Assembly: GCA_029858565.1 (NCBI GenBank)
Contig: JAOUEV010000031.1
Coordinates: 1 to 40,532 of the forward strand
Source of the DNA: Nitrospirota bacterium
GTDB lineage: Bacteria; Nitrospirota; UBA9217
Direction: 5' to 3'
Length of the DNA stretch: 40,532 nt
Positions 1-8,530 of the stretch are shown in pieces (within the stretch, counting starts at the first letter, position 1; the number at the start of each line of letters is the position of its first letter). The position numbers and the translations under genes were made by a program. The notes beneath the pieces are model-generated. The model searched no databases. It was given only the letters and a program-made list of their open reading frames with translations, and was not told where the DNA came from.

Positions 1-846
1 GCAGATCGGGTCTATCTCGGTGATCCAGACCTGGGCTGACAGAGCGCGCAGCGCCTGGGCCGAGCCCTTGCCCACGTCGCCGTAGCCGCAGACCACCGCG
101 ACCTTGCCGGCCACCATGACGTCGGTGGCGCGCTTGATGCCGTCCACCAGGGATTCGCGGCAGCCGTAGAGGTTGTCGAATTTGGATTTGGTGACCGAGT
201 CGTTCACATTGATGCCCGGGAACTTCAGTTCACCGCGCTCGTGCATCTGGTAGAGGCGGTGCACGCCGGTGGTGGTCTCCTCGGTCACGCCCTTGATCTG
301 CGCCAGGCGGGTTGAGTACCAGGTCTTGTCCTGCTTGAGTTTGTCCTTGATCGAGGCGAACAGCACCGTGGCCTCTTCGCTGTCGGGCTTGTCGAGCACC
401 GAGAGGTCCTTCTCTGCCCTGGCGCCCAGGTGCAAAAGCAGCGTTGCGTCGCCGCCGTCATCGAGGATCATGTTGGAATAGCCGCCGTCGGCCCATTCGA
501 AGATGCGGTGGGTATAGTCCCAGTATTCTGGCAGGGTCTCACCCTTGACAGCGAATACCGGCGTGCCGCCCGCGGCAATGGCGGCCGCAGCGTGGTCCTG
601 GGTGGAGAAGATGTTGCAGGATGCCCAGCGCACTTCCGCGCCGAGCGCTTTCAGCGTCTCGATCAGCACGGCGGTCTGGATGGTCATGTGCAGCGAACCG
701 GTGATGCGCGCGCCTTTAAGGGGTTGGGACTTGGCGAACTCTTCACGAATGGCCATCAGGCCGGGCATCTCGGTCTCGGCAATGGCGATCTCTTTGCGGC
801 CCCACGAGGCCAGGTTGATGTCTGCTACTACGTAATCTTTGGTCAT
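1..846 (-). CDS. ahcY: Adenosylhomocysteinase, partial (C-terminal part beyond the window)
   Basis: The 282 residues visible begin [20 protein letters not shown] and match S-adenosylhomocysteine hydrolase, the cytosolic NAD-dependent enzyme that splits SAH into adenosine and homocysteine. The family hallmarks seen are [18 protein letters not shown], the substrate-binding stretch [13 protein letters not shown], the [13 protein letters not shown] segment and the start of the NAD-binding fold, [18 protein letters not shown]. The gene runs off the left edge, so the C-terminal part is missing. The ATG at 846 follows a GGAGAG Shine-Dalgarno sequence 4 nt upstream, itself close to an SAH riboswitch. 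It lies downstream of metK in the same orientation, which groups SAM-cycle genes beside many SAM-dependent corrin methyltransferases. The protein reads like a proteobacterial AhcY, which is an impression rather than a computed result. Confidence 0.96.
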   Translation of the reverse strand, partial: MTKDYVVADINLASWGRKEIAIAETEMPGLMAIREEFAKSQPLKGARITGSLHMTIQTAVLIETLKALGAEVRWASCNIFSTQDHAAAAIAAGGTPVFAVKGETLPEYWDYTHRIFEWADGGYSNMILDDGGDATLLLHLGARAEKDLSVLDKPDSEEATVLFASIKDKLKQDKTWYSTRLAQIKGVTEETTTGVHRLYQMHERGELKFPGINVNDSVTKSKFDNLYGCRESLVDGIKRATDVMVAGKVAVVCGYGDVGKGSAQALRALSAQVWITEIDPIC

Positions 847-875
847 AACGCTCTCCATTCACAGGGTAAATGAAT

Positions 876-955
876 GGGCGCCGTTGTTGCCGGTGAACTA
901 TCCATCGAGCCTGACAGACCCACCTTGCGGTGACTGCTGCAGCGCCCCTCGACGG
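876..955 (-). promoter_or_regulatory. S-adenosylhomocysteine (SAH) riboswitch upstream of ahcY
   Basis: Read on the minus strand, this leader has the SAH riboswitch layout. The stem CCGTCGAG (948-955) pairs with CTCGATGG (902-909). The conserved core GGGCGCTGCAGC follows the first arm, and GGGCGC (942-947) can form the pseudoknot with GCGCCC (876-881) in the conserved 3' block CAACGGCGCCC. Known SAH riboswitches turn on SAH-recycling genes when SAH accumulates, which fits ahcY 30 nt downstream. A possible expression platform is the inverted repeat CCATTCA/TGAATGG (855-861 and 871-877). It overlaps both the last riboswitch strand and the start of the GGAGAG ribosome binding site, so ligand binding could free the site. 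Confidence 0.88.
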
Positions 956-970
956 GGTCACACAATGATT

Positions 971-995
971 GAGGGCAGCCACTGAGGGCTGCCCT
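971..995 (-). other. Inverted repeat between metK and ahcY
   Basis: AGGGCAGCC and GGCTGCCCT face each other across a 6-nt loop, a 9-bp perfect hairpin between the metK stop and the ahcY riboswitch. It has no T-tract on either strand, so it is not a convincing intrinsic terminator. It could be an RNA processing or stabilising hairpin. Confidence 0.45.
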
Positions 996-1026
996 AGAAT
1001 TTCACTTAGCTCGGATTTCGGTTCTA

Positions 1027-1056
1027 ATTCCACATTCCGAATTCCGAATTCCGCAT
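1027..1056. repeat. Heptanucleotide array, family A (metK-ahcY intergenic)
   Basis: Roughly four imperfect 7-bp units of the ATTCCGC/ATTCCGA type abut the metK stop codon. This is the only clearly intergenic copy of the repeat family otherwise seen inside the cobalamin genes. Confidence 0.75.
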
Positions 1057-2213
1057 TACTTAAGACCAGCGTCCTTCTTCAGCTTCGCAGCCTTGTCCGT
1101 CTTTTCCCAGGTGAACTCCGGCTCGTTCCGGCCGAAGTGACCGTAGGCTGCCGTTTTCCGGTAGATCGGCCGCCGCAGGTTCAGGGTCTTGATGATACCC
1201 TTGGGTGTCATGTCAAAGTTCTTCCTGATGAGATCGACAAGCTTGTCATGGCTGATCTTGCCGGTTCCGAAGTCGTCAACATGGATCGAGACCGGATCGG
1301 GAACGCCGATGGCATAGGCCAGCTGCACCTCGCACTCGGAAGCGATCCCGGCTGCCACGATGTTCTTGGCGATGTAGCGAACCATGTACGCCGCAGAACG
1401 GTCCACCTTTGAGGGGTCCTTGCCCGAGAAGGCTCCGCCGCCGTGGCTTCCCACGCCGCCGTAGGTGTCCACGATGATCTTGCGGCCCGTGACGCCCGTA
1501 TCCCCCATGGGTCCGCCGACCACGAACTTGCCCGTCGGGTTGATATGATAAACGATCTTGTTATCCACGAGCTTCTTCGGAAGCACCGGCTTGATCACCT
1601 TCTCGATGATATCCTTCCGGATCTTGGCCTGGGCGATATCGGGAGCATGCTGGCTCGAGACGACGACGGTGTGGATCCGCTTCGGCTTGCCGTTTTTGTA
1701 CTCGATAGTGACCTGGGACTTGCCGTCGGGCCGCAGGTACGGCAGGATACCCTTCTTCCGCACGTCGCTCAGACGCTTGGTGATCTTGTGAGCCAGACTG
1801 ATCGTGAGCGGCATCAGTTCAGGCGTCTCGTCGCAGGCATAGCCGAACATGAGTCCCTGGTCCCCGGCGCCGCCGGTGTCCACGCCCTGGGAGATGTCGG
1901 GCGACTGCGCGTGCACCGATTCCATGATGCCGCAGGTCTCTGCATCAAAGCCGTACTTGGCTCGGGTATAGCCGATCTCGGTGATCGTCTTGCGTACCAG
2001 GTCCTGGATGTTGACCTTGCCCTTCGAGGTGATCTCGCCTGCGACCACGACGAGTCCCGTGGTCAGAAGCGTCTCGCAAGCGACCCGGCTCATGGGGTCC
2101 TGTGCCAGGAACGCGTCCAGAACCGCGTCCGATATCTGGTCCGCTATTTTATCGGGATGCCCTTCGGTAACCGATTCTGAAGTAAAAAGGTAGTTCTTAT
2201 GAACACTGCTCAT
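1056..2213 (-). CDS. metK: S-adenosylmethionine synthetase (methionine adenosyltransferase)
   Basis: This 385-residue protein is full length for MetK, which makes SAM from methionine and ATP in the cytoplasm as a tetramer. Visible signatures are [19 protein letters not shown] near the N-terminus (ATP and metal binding), [12 protein letters not shown] around residue 116, [16 protein letters not shown] around residue 240 and the phosphate-binding [19 protein letters not shown] that follows. The start ATG at 2213 is preceded by AAGGAGG about 13 nt upstream, a rather long spacing. The gene has its own sigma-70-like promoter at 2253-2280. Its product is the methyl donor for the many corrin methyltransferases in the operon to the right and is recycled through AhcY to the left. 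The stop codon is immediately followed by a heptanucleotide repeat array. Confidence 0.98.
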   Translation of the reverse strand: MSSVHKNYLFTSESVTEGHPDKIADQISDAVLDAFLAQDPMSRVACETLLTTGLVVVAGEITSKGKVNIQDLVRKTITEIGYTRAKYGFDAETCGIMESVHAQSPDISQGVDTGGAGDQGLMFGYACDETPELMPLTISLAHKITKRLSDVRKKGILPYLRPDGKSQVTIEYKNGKPKRIHTVVVSSQHAPDIAQAKIRKDIIEKVIKPVLPKKLVDNKIVYHINPTGKFVVGGPMGDTGVTGRKIIVDTYGGVGSHGGGAFSGKDPSKVDRSAAYMVRYIAKNIVAAGIASECEVQLAYAIGVPDPVSIHVDDFGTGKISHDKLVDLIRKNFDMTPKGIIKTLNLRRPIYRKTAAYGHFGRNEPEFTWEKTDKAAKLKKDAGLK

Positions 2214-2252
2214 CTTATTTGCCCTGCCTCCTTAAACGGATAAAGTTCAACA

Positions 2253-2280
2253 GTTATAGCATAGCCATGGCTTTTGTCAA
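2253..2280 (-). promoter_or_regulatory. Sigma-70-type promoter of metK
   Basis: On the minus strand TTGACA (2275-2280) and TATAAC (2253-2258) are separated by 16 bp. The predicted start is near 2246, giving a leader of about 33 nt to the metK ATG. The -35 is a consensus hexamer. I saw no SAM riboswitch in this short leader. Confidence 0.75.
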
Positions 2281-2362
2281 GACAAAACTGCCTGGAAAGC
2301 GCAAAATCTTGTGGTCACTGACATGGGCACCCCCAACAGGCTGATGCTGAGCTTTCTTCCGG

Positions 2363-4348
2363 TCATTTTCCGGGTTCAGCTGTTTTCGTGGCGAATGATG
2401 CGGGATCAAAACGCTTCAGATTGGGCATAAAACTCACGGATCCCGCCGGCATCTCATAAAGCCGGACCTCGAAAGGCACGGTGCCCCGTGCGGGTATGGA
2501 AGATCGGGAAGCCTGGACCATTGATTCCCTGAGCGCATCAATATTCACCGAGCGTTTTGCAAGCACAGCCCGGTCCCGCTGGGAAAAGAGCTGCACTCCG
2601 TTCAACACGCGTACGGTAGCCAGTACTTTCTGACCGGCATCGAGCACATCGGCCTCGAGATACCAGCCCTCCTTGGGCCGGTCCTGCATGTTCTGGACCG
2701 CTCCGGTAATGACCAGGTCGCCGCTCGCGGGATCCGGATAAGCCATGCCGTTAACCACCGCAAGGCCGTCAGGCGTGATAAGGGTCATCTTCTTCTGGAC
2801 CGCCCCGGCCTGTTTCGCCATCTGTTTCAGCGCCTGTTCCATCCGACCAGACAGGGTCCCTTCCCCATATAACGCGCCGAGGATAACAAGCGCCGAGAGA
2901 CCGAGACCTACCTTCCCAAGTGTAGATATCTCTGCGCCGAAGGTCTCCTCTTTGGTGAAGACCATGAGGCGCCGCGCGATGACCACGAAGATGCCGAGCA
3001 AAAAGGAGACGCCGCCCCAGGCGATCGCTGCAGCGGAGATCCGCTCCACGGAAAAACCGGAGCCTGATGCCAGTGCGACCACGGCGCTCATACCTGCGCC
3101 AAACACAGCTCCGAAGAACGTGCCTATCAGGATGTTCACGAGGAAAAAGAACCGTTTCCCGGTCTGCGCCTGTACAACTGCGATCAGGAGTCCGATCATG
3201 ATCCCCAAGCCGGTGATGCCGCTCGCCGCTACCGCGACGAGATACAGGACCGGCATCGCCGACAGAACAGGTATGATCCTGGCGGCGATATCCATGCCAA
3301 GCGTGAACAGAAGCACGACCGGGATGGTGCAGATGATGCCGGCTATCGCTCCGGTTATATTGCCCGATGAGAACGGATTGATCTCGCCGTCATAGTCGGT
3401 ATCCGCGGTTCCGCTCGCTGGCTGTTCATCGTGCGCTGAAGGCTCGGATTCTTCCGCCTCGTCGGAATCGGCCCTCGGCATGGACAGCGCCGCACCAAGG
3501 TCCGTATCATCTTCGTTCTTGGCAGCAGGTTTGAGAGGAGGCGTGAACACCGGTCCGGTCTTTGCCGCTGCAGCGGCTGGTTTGGGACTTTCCGCCTGCT
3601 CGATCCTGGGCATGGCAAGTGCCGCTCCCAGATCGAGGTCATCATCGTCGGTCTTTTGTGCCGGTGGCGATGGAGGAGCGGACTTGGCCGCTGCCGGACC
3701 GGGCGCAGGTTTCGGCGTCTCAGCGGGAGCCGCCGGCATGGCGAGCGCGGCGCCGAGATCAAGGCTGACGTCTTCCTGTTCCGCGGGAACGGACAGGAGT
3801 GCAGCAGCAGTTGGAGGTGTCCTGGATTTGGAGGAAGGAAGCGGTTTTGGCTCCGCTATGATGTCCGTGGGGAACTGGAATGCCGCCTCCGCTGCCTGCG
3901 CATCCTCTTCGGAGATACTTATCTCCGAAGAGCCCTCCTGATCGTCAAGGCCTGACTGATCGCCAAAGGAGAAACCGCCCTCCATGACCGCGCCCCCGCC
4001 ATCGGCAGAGGCGGCGGCAGCGGCGTGGGGTTCACTGAAATCGAAATCGCCGAGAGAACCCGCATCTGTCTGCGGAGGCTGATATTCACGGGGCTGAAAA
4101 TCCTGATCTGGCTGGGGTGGCATGGTGGCTTCGCCCGGACCCGCGGCAAGCGGTACCGGCGGTGCCGGCGGGGGAACAGCGGACTCGACAGCGGCTTCAT
4201 CACGGGCCATCTTGTCAAGCTCGAACTCGTCCTTGGTGACCGTGACCATTTCGCCGCAGCGGGAGCATTTGAAGCGTACTCCCTTCCCGGCGATTTTCTC
4301 GTCTGCCACGCGGAACAGCTTGCTGCAACTTCCGCAACGGATGTCCAT
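2363..4348 (-). CDS. Zinc-ribbon (MJ0042-type) membrane protein with DUF3426-like C-terminus
   Basis: The 661-residue protein has three parts. Residues 1-40 form a zinc ribbon with two CXXC pairs (CGSCSKLF and CSRCGEMV), the MJ0042/zf-ribbon type. Residues about 60-320 are a Pro/Ala/acidic low-complexity linker holding three copies of a short motif, DLGAALAMP or DLGAALSMP, each preceded by an acidic patch. Residues about 330-490 contain five or six hydrophobic segments, and a C-terminal soluble domain (about 520-650) resembles the DUF3426 domain that follows such zinc ribbons in other delta-type bacteria. The start ATG at 4348 has an AGGAG about 10 nt upstream. It lies 125 nt downstream of yacG, so it may be the last gene of the cobalamin operon or have its own promoter. 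Its function is unknown. Confidence 0.75.
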   Translation of the reverse strand: MDIRCGSCSKLFRVADEKIAGKGVRFKCSRCGEMVTVTKDEFELDKMARDEAAVESAVPPPAPPVPLAAGPGEATMPPQPDQDFQPREYQPPQTDAGSLGDFDFSEPHAAAAASADGGGAVMEGGFSFGDQSGLDDQEGSSEISISEEDAQAAEAAFQFPTDIIAEPKPLPSSKSRTPPTAAALLSVPAEQEDVSLDLGAALAMPAAPAETPKPAPGPAAAKSAPPSPPAQKTDDDDLDLGAALAMPRIEQAESPKPAAAAAKTGPVFTPPLKPAAKNEDDTDLGAALSMPRADSDEAEESEPSAHDEQPASGTADTDYDGEINPFSSGNITGAIAGIICTIPVVLLFTLGMDIAARIIPVLSAMPVLYLVAVAASGITGLGIMIGLLIAVVQAQTGKRFFFLVNILIGTFFGAVFGAGMSAVVALASGSGFSVERISAAAIAWGGVSFLLGIFVVIARRLMVFTKEETFGAEISTLGKVGLGLSALVILGALYGEGTLSGRMEQALKQMAKQAGAVQKKMTLITPDGLAVVNGMAYPDPASGDLVITGAVQNMQDRPKEGWYLEADVLDAGQKVLATVRVLNGVQLFSQRDRAVLAKRSVNIDALRESMVQASRSSIPARGTVPFEVRLYEMPAGSVSFMPNLKRFDPASFATKTAEPGK

Positions 4349-4473
4349 GCCGCCCGATCTCCTGTCCAGAGGTCTTGAAACTGCCGGTTTATCTGCGTTC
4401 CGTCCGGCATCGTGCCCGGTACGTTACGTCGGCCTATTGTAATGGATTTGATCAGAAATTTCCACAACCGACA

Positions 4474-4650
4474 TCACTTTTTTTCTTCCTCGTCCCCGTT
4501 CTCCGACAACCGGTCCTGTCCCGCGATGCGATACTCTTCCGAGGCCCATTTGCCAAGGTCGATCAACCTGCAACGTTCCGAGCAAAAGGGCCGGAAAGGA
4601 TTCTCTTCCCAGGTCGCTGCCTTTTTGCAGGCGGGGCATCGAACGATCAT
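4474..4650 (-). CDS. yacG: YacG-family zinc protein (DNA gyrase inhibitor family), 58 residues
   Basis: This short gene begins [19 protein letters not shown] and contains [20 protein letters not shown], the diagnostic YacG pattern. Four cysteines (5, 8, 23, 27) form the zinc knuckle, and the tail is acidic (DEEEKK). YacG in E. coli binds GyrB and inhibits gyrase; whether that holds here is not shown. The ATG at 4650 has a strong GGAGGT site about 8 nt upstream and sits 19 nt after the stop of the preceding BPL_N-like gene, so it is probably cotranscribed with it. The gene is only 177 bp and would be missed by a 60-residue cut-off. Confidence 0.92.
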   Translation of the reverse strand: MIVRCPACKKAATWEENPFRPFCSERCRLIDLGKWASEEYRIAGQDRLSENGDEEEKK

Positions 4651-4669
4651 ATCCGCACCTCCACGTCCA

Positions 4670-5893
4670 TCAACGGCCGGTCAACAAACAGAAGAGAAGA
4701 TTATCGAGCGCGTCAATGACTTCCTTGAACCGGCCGCCGTGGCTTTTCGATCGGGAGAAAAGCTCGATGCGCAACGCCGTTATCTCGGGATCGTCACAGC
4801 GTTCATAGGTAATATGGCCGTTCTGAAGCGCGAACCGCTCCATGACCAGAAGCTGTTTCGCTTTCTCGACAAAAGGAAGCAGCAACTCCCGCACCGAGGA
4901 CAGCATTTCGGTCGACTTCGGGTCTGAGATCCCCGGCGACTCCCGCAGAAGACCTGCTATCTCGCGCGTCAGGACCTCGAGCGTACAGTATTCAAGACCC
5001 CGCACGCCTCTCCTCCATTGGAGCAGCAGCGGGTTTCTCCTGATCCAGAGAAAATTCCGTGAACCGAGATCGATCAGTCCGGCCACCGCGTCCTGTATCG
5101 CCGCAAGCGCAGGAACGGACGAGGGCGGTGCGCCAGAGGTCTTGATGATCGATGTCCGTTCTTCTCCCGCAGCCAGGTAGTTCCACAGATTCCCAAGAAC
5201 GATCGCGCCGTTCAGATCATCAGGCGTGTCGAAGTGGATCAAGGACAGGACTACTCTGCCCTTGCCGCATGTCCCTTCCAGGACCGCGGGTTCGTTCCTC
5301 AGTCTTTCGGGGTCAAGGTTGATCCCGTAGGTGCGTTCGAGACCGGACCATGCGCCCAGGGACCGCGCGTCCCCCACATTCACATCGGAACTGAAGGCAT
5401 CGGGCAATGCTTCACCATAGGTTGCAAGGACCGCGACGCTGTTGTCTGCCGTGAACTGGGAGGGCCACCAGGCATGGAACACAGGATCAGCGATCCCCCG
5501 CCACAAAGCATGGTCCGTAACAGTGAGCCTGATGGGTCCGCTGAAGCTCGGGACCCGGTCCTTTGTCGGCCTTCTCCTGACCGGGAGCAATCCGATCCCG
5601 TCCTCGGTGGCCAATCCCGCGCCGCCGCAGAATCCCACATAGGAACCGCCGTTCCTGACGAACTGCATGACCGCATCGACCCCGCCGTCACCCAGCGCCT
5701 TGATCTTGTTCGACGCCCAGCCACCAGGAACGAAGAGCGCGCTGTAGTCGCGAAGCCGACCCGACCGCACGTCCGCTGCGCGAATGATGTCGCAGGCCAG
5801 ACCGCAGGACGCCAGTGCCCGGTGCGCCATCACACCCCAGAGAAAGGACTCATCCCACAGCAGGGCCGCCCGTTTTAAAGGTAGCCTATCCAT
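4670..5893 (-). CDS. BPL_N/class I glutamine-amidotransferase-like protein of unknown function
   Basis: Using the ATG at 5893, one base after the CbiGH stop, the protein has 407 residues. The first 235 or so resemble the BPL_N domain (biotin-protein ligase N-terminal, a class I amidotransferase or DJ-1-like fold). [11 protein letters not shown] is followed by [18 protein letters not shown], where the Cys sits at the nucleophile elbow, and later by [20 protein letters not shown], which includes a possible active-site His. The C-terminal 170 residues look helical and are unrecognised; there is no biotin ligase catalytic domain. A start at 5917 is also open but would overlap cbiGH by 23 nt. The gene closely follows the corrin genes and no CbiJ is visible, but I have no evidence that it replaces CbiJ. 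Its substrate is unknown. Confidence 0.7.
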   Translation of the reverse strand: MDRLPLKRAALLWDESFLWGVMAHRALASCGLACDIIRAADVRSGRLRDYSALFVPGGWASNKIKALGDGGVDAVMQFVRNGGSYVGFCGGAGLATEDGIGLLPVRRRPTKDRVPSFSGPIRLTVTDHALWRGIADPVFHAWWPSQFTADNSVAVLATYGEALPDAFSSDVNVGDARSLGAWSGLERTYGINLDPERLRNEPAVLEGTCGKGRVVLSLIHFDTPDDLNGAIVLGNLWNYLAAGEERTSIIKTSGAPPSSVPALAAIQDAVAGLIDLGSRNFLWIRRNPLLLQWRRGVRGLEYCTLEVLTREIAGLLRESPGISDPKSTEMLSSVRELLLPFVEKAKQLLVMERFALQNGHITYERCDDPEITALRIELFSRSKSHGGRFKEVIDALDNLLFCLLTGR

Positions 5894-5894
5894 G

Positions 5895-7775
5895 TTAAAT
5901 ATCGAACTTCCTCTCATAGCCCCGGGGCGTGATCATGAGATCGTTCCATCTAAAGGTCTTTGAGTTGCCGATGACCACCGTGGTCTGCATATCGATATCG
6001 CTGTCCTGCATATGGCCAAGGTCCGTCACGATGACCTGTTCCTGCTCCCGCATCGCGCCTTTGACGATGCCCACGACCGTTGCGGCCGCCCGATGCTTCA
6101 GGACGATCTCCCGCGCCCGGTTAATGTGGCCGGCCCTGCCCTTGCTGCGCGGGTTGTACAGCACGATCACAAAATCCGCCGCCGCCGCCGCATCAAGCCG
6201 TTTCTCGATCATTTCCCAGGGTGTCAGGCGGTCGGACAGGCTGATGCAGGCGAAATCATGCATCAGCGGAGCGCCGAGCCGAGAAGCAGCCGCGTTCAGC
6301 GCCGAGATACCTGGAATCACTTCAACAGGAATCGCGGTCTTGCCGTTTATTTCTTTATTACATTCCGCATTCCGCATTCCGCACTCCGCACTTCGTAGCA
6401 CCTCGAACACAAGCCCGGCCATGGCATAGACGCCCGGGTCTCCGCCGCTGATCACGGCGACCGTCCTGCCGGTCCTCGCCAGTTCCACCGCTTTCCTGCA
6501 CCGGTCGACCTCCTGGGTCATGCCGGTCGACAGGACCTCTTTGTCCTTCAGCAGGTCCTGGATAAGATCGAGGTACGTGCCGTACCCGACGATCACGTCG
6601 GCATGCCTGATCGCCTCCCGTGCCGCAGGCGTCAGATGCTCCAGGCTTCCCGGTCCGGTCCCGACAACGAAGATCCTGCCCTTGCGCGCTTCCTTGGCAT
6701 CTTTCTTCCCCACTCCGCACTCCGCACTCTGCTCTGTCTTTATTGCTATTGCCACGGTCACATTCCCTTTCTTCTGTTTCTGCACCAGCAGCCGCCCTTC
6801 TCCGGCCGCGAGCAGCGCCGCAGGTTCGGCCACACCGATCGCGCCTGTTGCCTGAAGAACGATGTCAGACGGCGTAATGCCCTTCACGCTGTTCAGCTCC
6901 TCCGCCCTGAAGGTCCTGAGCAACAGGCCCTGCTTTCTCACAAACCCGACGAGGCCCGGCTCCTCGGCCTTGATATCGATCGTTGCTGCGCAGCACAGGG
7001 ACAGGAAAGCGAGATTATGCTCCGCGAACGTGCTCGCAACAGCTGCCTCGATCTCCTCGGCAGGTGTCCCGCTGTTGCACCCGATGCCTACCACGAGATT
7101 ACGTGGCCGGAGATAGAGCTGTCCCTTTACCCTGCAGGTATCGATCGTACACTTGTCGCCATCCCCCTCATTCTCAGGGGTTTCGCCGTAAGCGTTCCTG
7201 CGATTGGTGATGATGACATCTGCCTGTCGCGGCTCAGCCACCCGGAGGAAATCATCGGGCAGCTGCAGTTCAAGCCCCTGGTCCGGATAGACCCGCAGTG
7301 CGCCGTTGTTCACGTACCTCGTTCCGACCAGCGGCAGCAGGTTATCGTTCTCCACGACCAGATCATGGTCCCGCGCCCAAAGGTCGATCGCAGTCAGACC
7401 GTTGACGTCCGATGCAGTGGTGATGACCGCTTCGCCCTTTATCATGCCCGCGACCTTCCGCGCAAGATCGTTCGCTCCGCCAAGATGGCCGCCCGCCAGG
7501 CTGATCACGTACTTTCCCGCGTCATCGATCACCACCACCGCGGGATCGGTCTTTTTATCCTTGAGCAGCGGCGCAATGGTCCGCACCACAATGCCGGTGG
7601 CCATAATGAACACCAGTGAGGCGTTGTTCTTCCACTGCTTCTCAACGGCTGCAGCAGAGAACTTCAGGATCTCAGCGCCTGGCAATTCTGATTTCAACCG
7701 TTCTGACAGCTCAAGGCCGTTGTTTGTAATATGGAATATGGCAGTGTTCTTCATTCCGCATTCCGCATACGTCAT
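5895..7775 (-). CDS. cbiGH: Fused cobalt-precorrin-5A hydrolase (CbiG) and precorrin-3B C17-methyltransferase (CbiH/CobJ)
   Basis: The 626-residue protein joins two steps of anaerobic corrin synthesis. CbiG spans about residues 8-345: the N-domain has FIMATGIVVRTIAPLL and SLAGGHLGGANDLAR, the C-domain has VVGIGCNSGTPAEEI and DIVLQATGAIGVAEPAAL. It opens the delta-lactone of cobalt-precorrin-5A. CbiH spans about 363-626: a tetrapyrrole methylase with FVVGTGPGSLEHLTP, the SAM loop VISGGDPGVYAMAG, PLMHDFACISLSDRLTPW and VLYNPRSKGR. It methylates C17 with ring contraction. Heptanucleotide repeats encode the N-terminal TYAECGM, the inter-domain linker QSAECGV and a loop RSAECGMRNAECN in CbiH. The ATG at 7775 overlaps the cbiF stop by 4 nt (ATGA); a second ATG at 7754 (MKNTAIF) is a possible start. 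Confidence 0.95.
   Translation of the reverse strand: MTYAECGMKNTAIFHITNNGLELSERLKSELPGAEILKFSAAAVEKQWKNNASLVFIMATGIVVRTIAPLLKDKKTDPAVVVIDDAGKYVISLAGGHLGGANDLARKVAGMIKGEAVITTASDVNGLTAIDLWARDHDLVVENDNLLPLVGTRYVNNGALRVYPDQGLELQLPDDFLRVAEPRQADVIITNRRNAYGETPENEGDGDKCTIDTCRVKGQLYLRPRNLVVGIGCNSGTPAEEIEAAVASTFAEHNLAFLSLCCAATIDIKAEEPGLVGFVRKQGLLLRTFRAEELNSVKGITPSDIVLQATGAIGVAEPAALLAAGEGRLLVQKQKKGNVTVAIAIKTEQSAECGVGKKDAKEARKGRIFVVGTGPGSLEHLTPAAREAIRHADVIVGYGTYLDLIQDLLKDKEVLSTGMTQEVDRCRKAVELARTGRTVAVISGGDPGVYAMAGLVFEVLRSAECGMRNAECNKEINGKTAIPVEVIPGISALNAAASRLGAPLMHDFACISLSDRLTPWEMIEKRLDAAAAADFVIVLYNPRSKGRAGHINRAREIVLKHRAAATVVGIVKGAMREQEQVIVTDLGHMQDSDIDMQTTVVIGNSKTFRWNDLMITPRGYERKFDI
6360..6395. repeat. 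Heptanucleotide array, family A, inside the CbiH domain
   Basis: Five 7-bp units (three ATTCCGC, then ACTCCGC and ACTTCG) are read on the minus strand as RSAECGMRNAEC. The array sits between GLVFEVL and IPVEVIPGISALNAA, where CbiH/CobJ homologues have a short surface loop. Confidence 0.85.
6710..6736. repeat. Heptanucleotide array, family A, in the CbiG-CbiH linker
   Basis: About three units of CACTCCG/CACTCTG lie at the fusion junction of CbiG and CbiH and encode part of EQSAECGVGKK. Confidence 0.8.
7752..7770. repeat. Heptanucleotide array, family A, at the 5' end of cbiGH
   Basis: Just under three ATTCCGC units cover codons 2-8 of cbiGH. They create the extra N-terminal residues TYAECGM before the conserved KNTAIFHITNNG start. 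Confidence 0.75.
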
Positions 7776-8530
7776 TTCCTGAATTCATGCTTGAAATCCT
7801 TATTATAGAGCTTTGATTCTTTCCCGAGCGATTCTCCGGATGCGCGGAGGGACTCTCCCACGTAGATCAATGCGGTTTTCCTTATACCGGCCTCATTCAC
7901 GATCTGCGCGATGTCATTGAGCGTTCCCCGGAGCACTTTCTGCTCCGGCCAGGTCGCCTTCTCAATGACCACCACCGGCGTGTCTCCGGAATAGCCCTGC
8001 AGCAGTTCGTCGCGCACCTTCTCGATCATCCCGACGCTCAGGAAGATCGCCATCGTGGCCTTGTGCGATGCAAGCAGGCCGAGCCGCTCAGGTGCCGGGA
8101 CCGGGGTCCTGCCTTCCATCCGGGTAAAAATGACGGTCTGGCTGATCTCGGGTACGGTCAGTTCCTGCCCAAGGACCGCGGCACCCGCCATGGCGGACGA
8201 TACCCCGGGGATGACCTCAAAAGGGATGTTCAGTTCGCGGAGACGTTCGATCTGCTCGGTAATAGCGCTGTAGAATGAAGTGTCGCCGGTGTGCAGTCTC
8301 ACGACCGACTTGCCGTTCTCCGCTGCTTGTCGCATGACCGCAATGATCCCGCCAAGATCCATCTGAGCGGAATCGTGTATTTCCGCCCTGATGCCGCTGA
8401 GCAGCGCGGGGTTCACCAGGCTGCCAGCGTAGATCACCACGTCAGCATTGTCCAGCGCTTTCCTGCCTTTTATGGTAATGAGCTCCGGGTCCCCGGGTCC
8501 GGCCCCCACAAAGAGTATCTTCTGCATCAT
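7772..8530 (-). CDS. cbiF: Cobalt-precorrin-4 C11-methyltransferase (CbiF/CobM)
   Basis: The 252-residue protein is a tetrapyrrole methylase of the usual CbiF size. It begins MMQKILFVGAGPGDPELITI, has ADVVIYAGSLVNPALL characteristic of CbiF/CobM, the SAM-binding VVRLHTGDTSFYSAI, and VIPGVSSAMAGAAVLGQELT with SQTVIFTRMEGRTPVP. It transfers a methyl group from SAM to C11 of cobalt-precorrin-4. The start overlaps the cbiL stop (CAATGATG), so either of two adjacent ATG codons may be used, and the stop overlaps cbiGH by 4 nt, indicating translational coupling. No heptanucleotide repeat interrupts this gene, unlike most of its neighbours. Confidence 0.97.
   Translation of the reverse strand: MMQKILFVGAGPGDPELITIKGRKALDNADVVIYAGSLVNPALLSGIRAEIHDSAQMDLGGIIAVMRQAAENGKSVVRLHTGDTSFYSAITEQIERLRELNIPFEVIPGVSSAMAGAAVLGQELTVPEISQTVIFTRMEGRTPVPAPERLGLLASHKATMAIFLSVGMIEKVRDELLQGYSGDTPVVVIEKATWPEQKVLRGTLNDIAQIVNEAGIRKTALIYVGESLRASGESLGKESKLYNKDFKHEFRK

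Noticed and set aside
971-995. Hairpin after metK as an intrinsic terminator
   Set aside because: The stem is perfect but neither strand has a T-tract after it, so I kept it as an unassigned inverted repeat.
3480-3941. Long plus-strand frame opposite the zinc-ribbon protein linker
   Set aside because: It is the antisense of a GC-rich Pro/Ala linker, which keeps all frames open. It has no family likeness.
6360-6395. Possible CRISPR-like or microsatellite-type repeat array
   Set aside because: The units are 7 bp with no unique spacers, and similar arrays lie inside many genes. They are short tandem repeats, not a CRISPR array.
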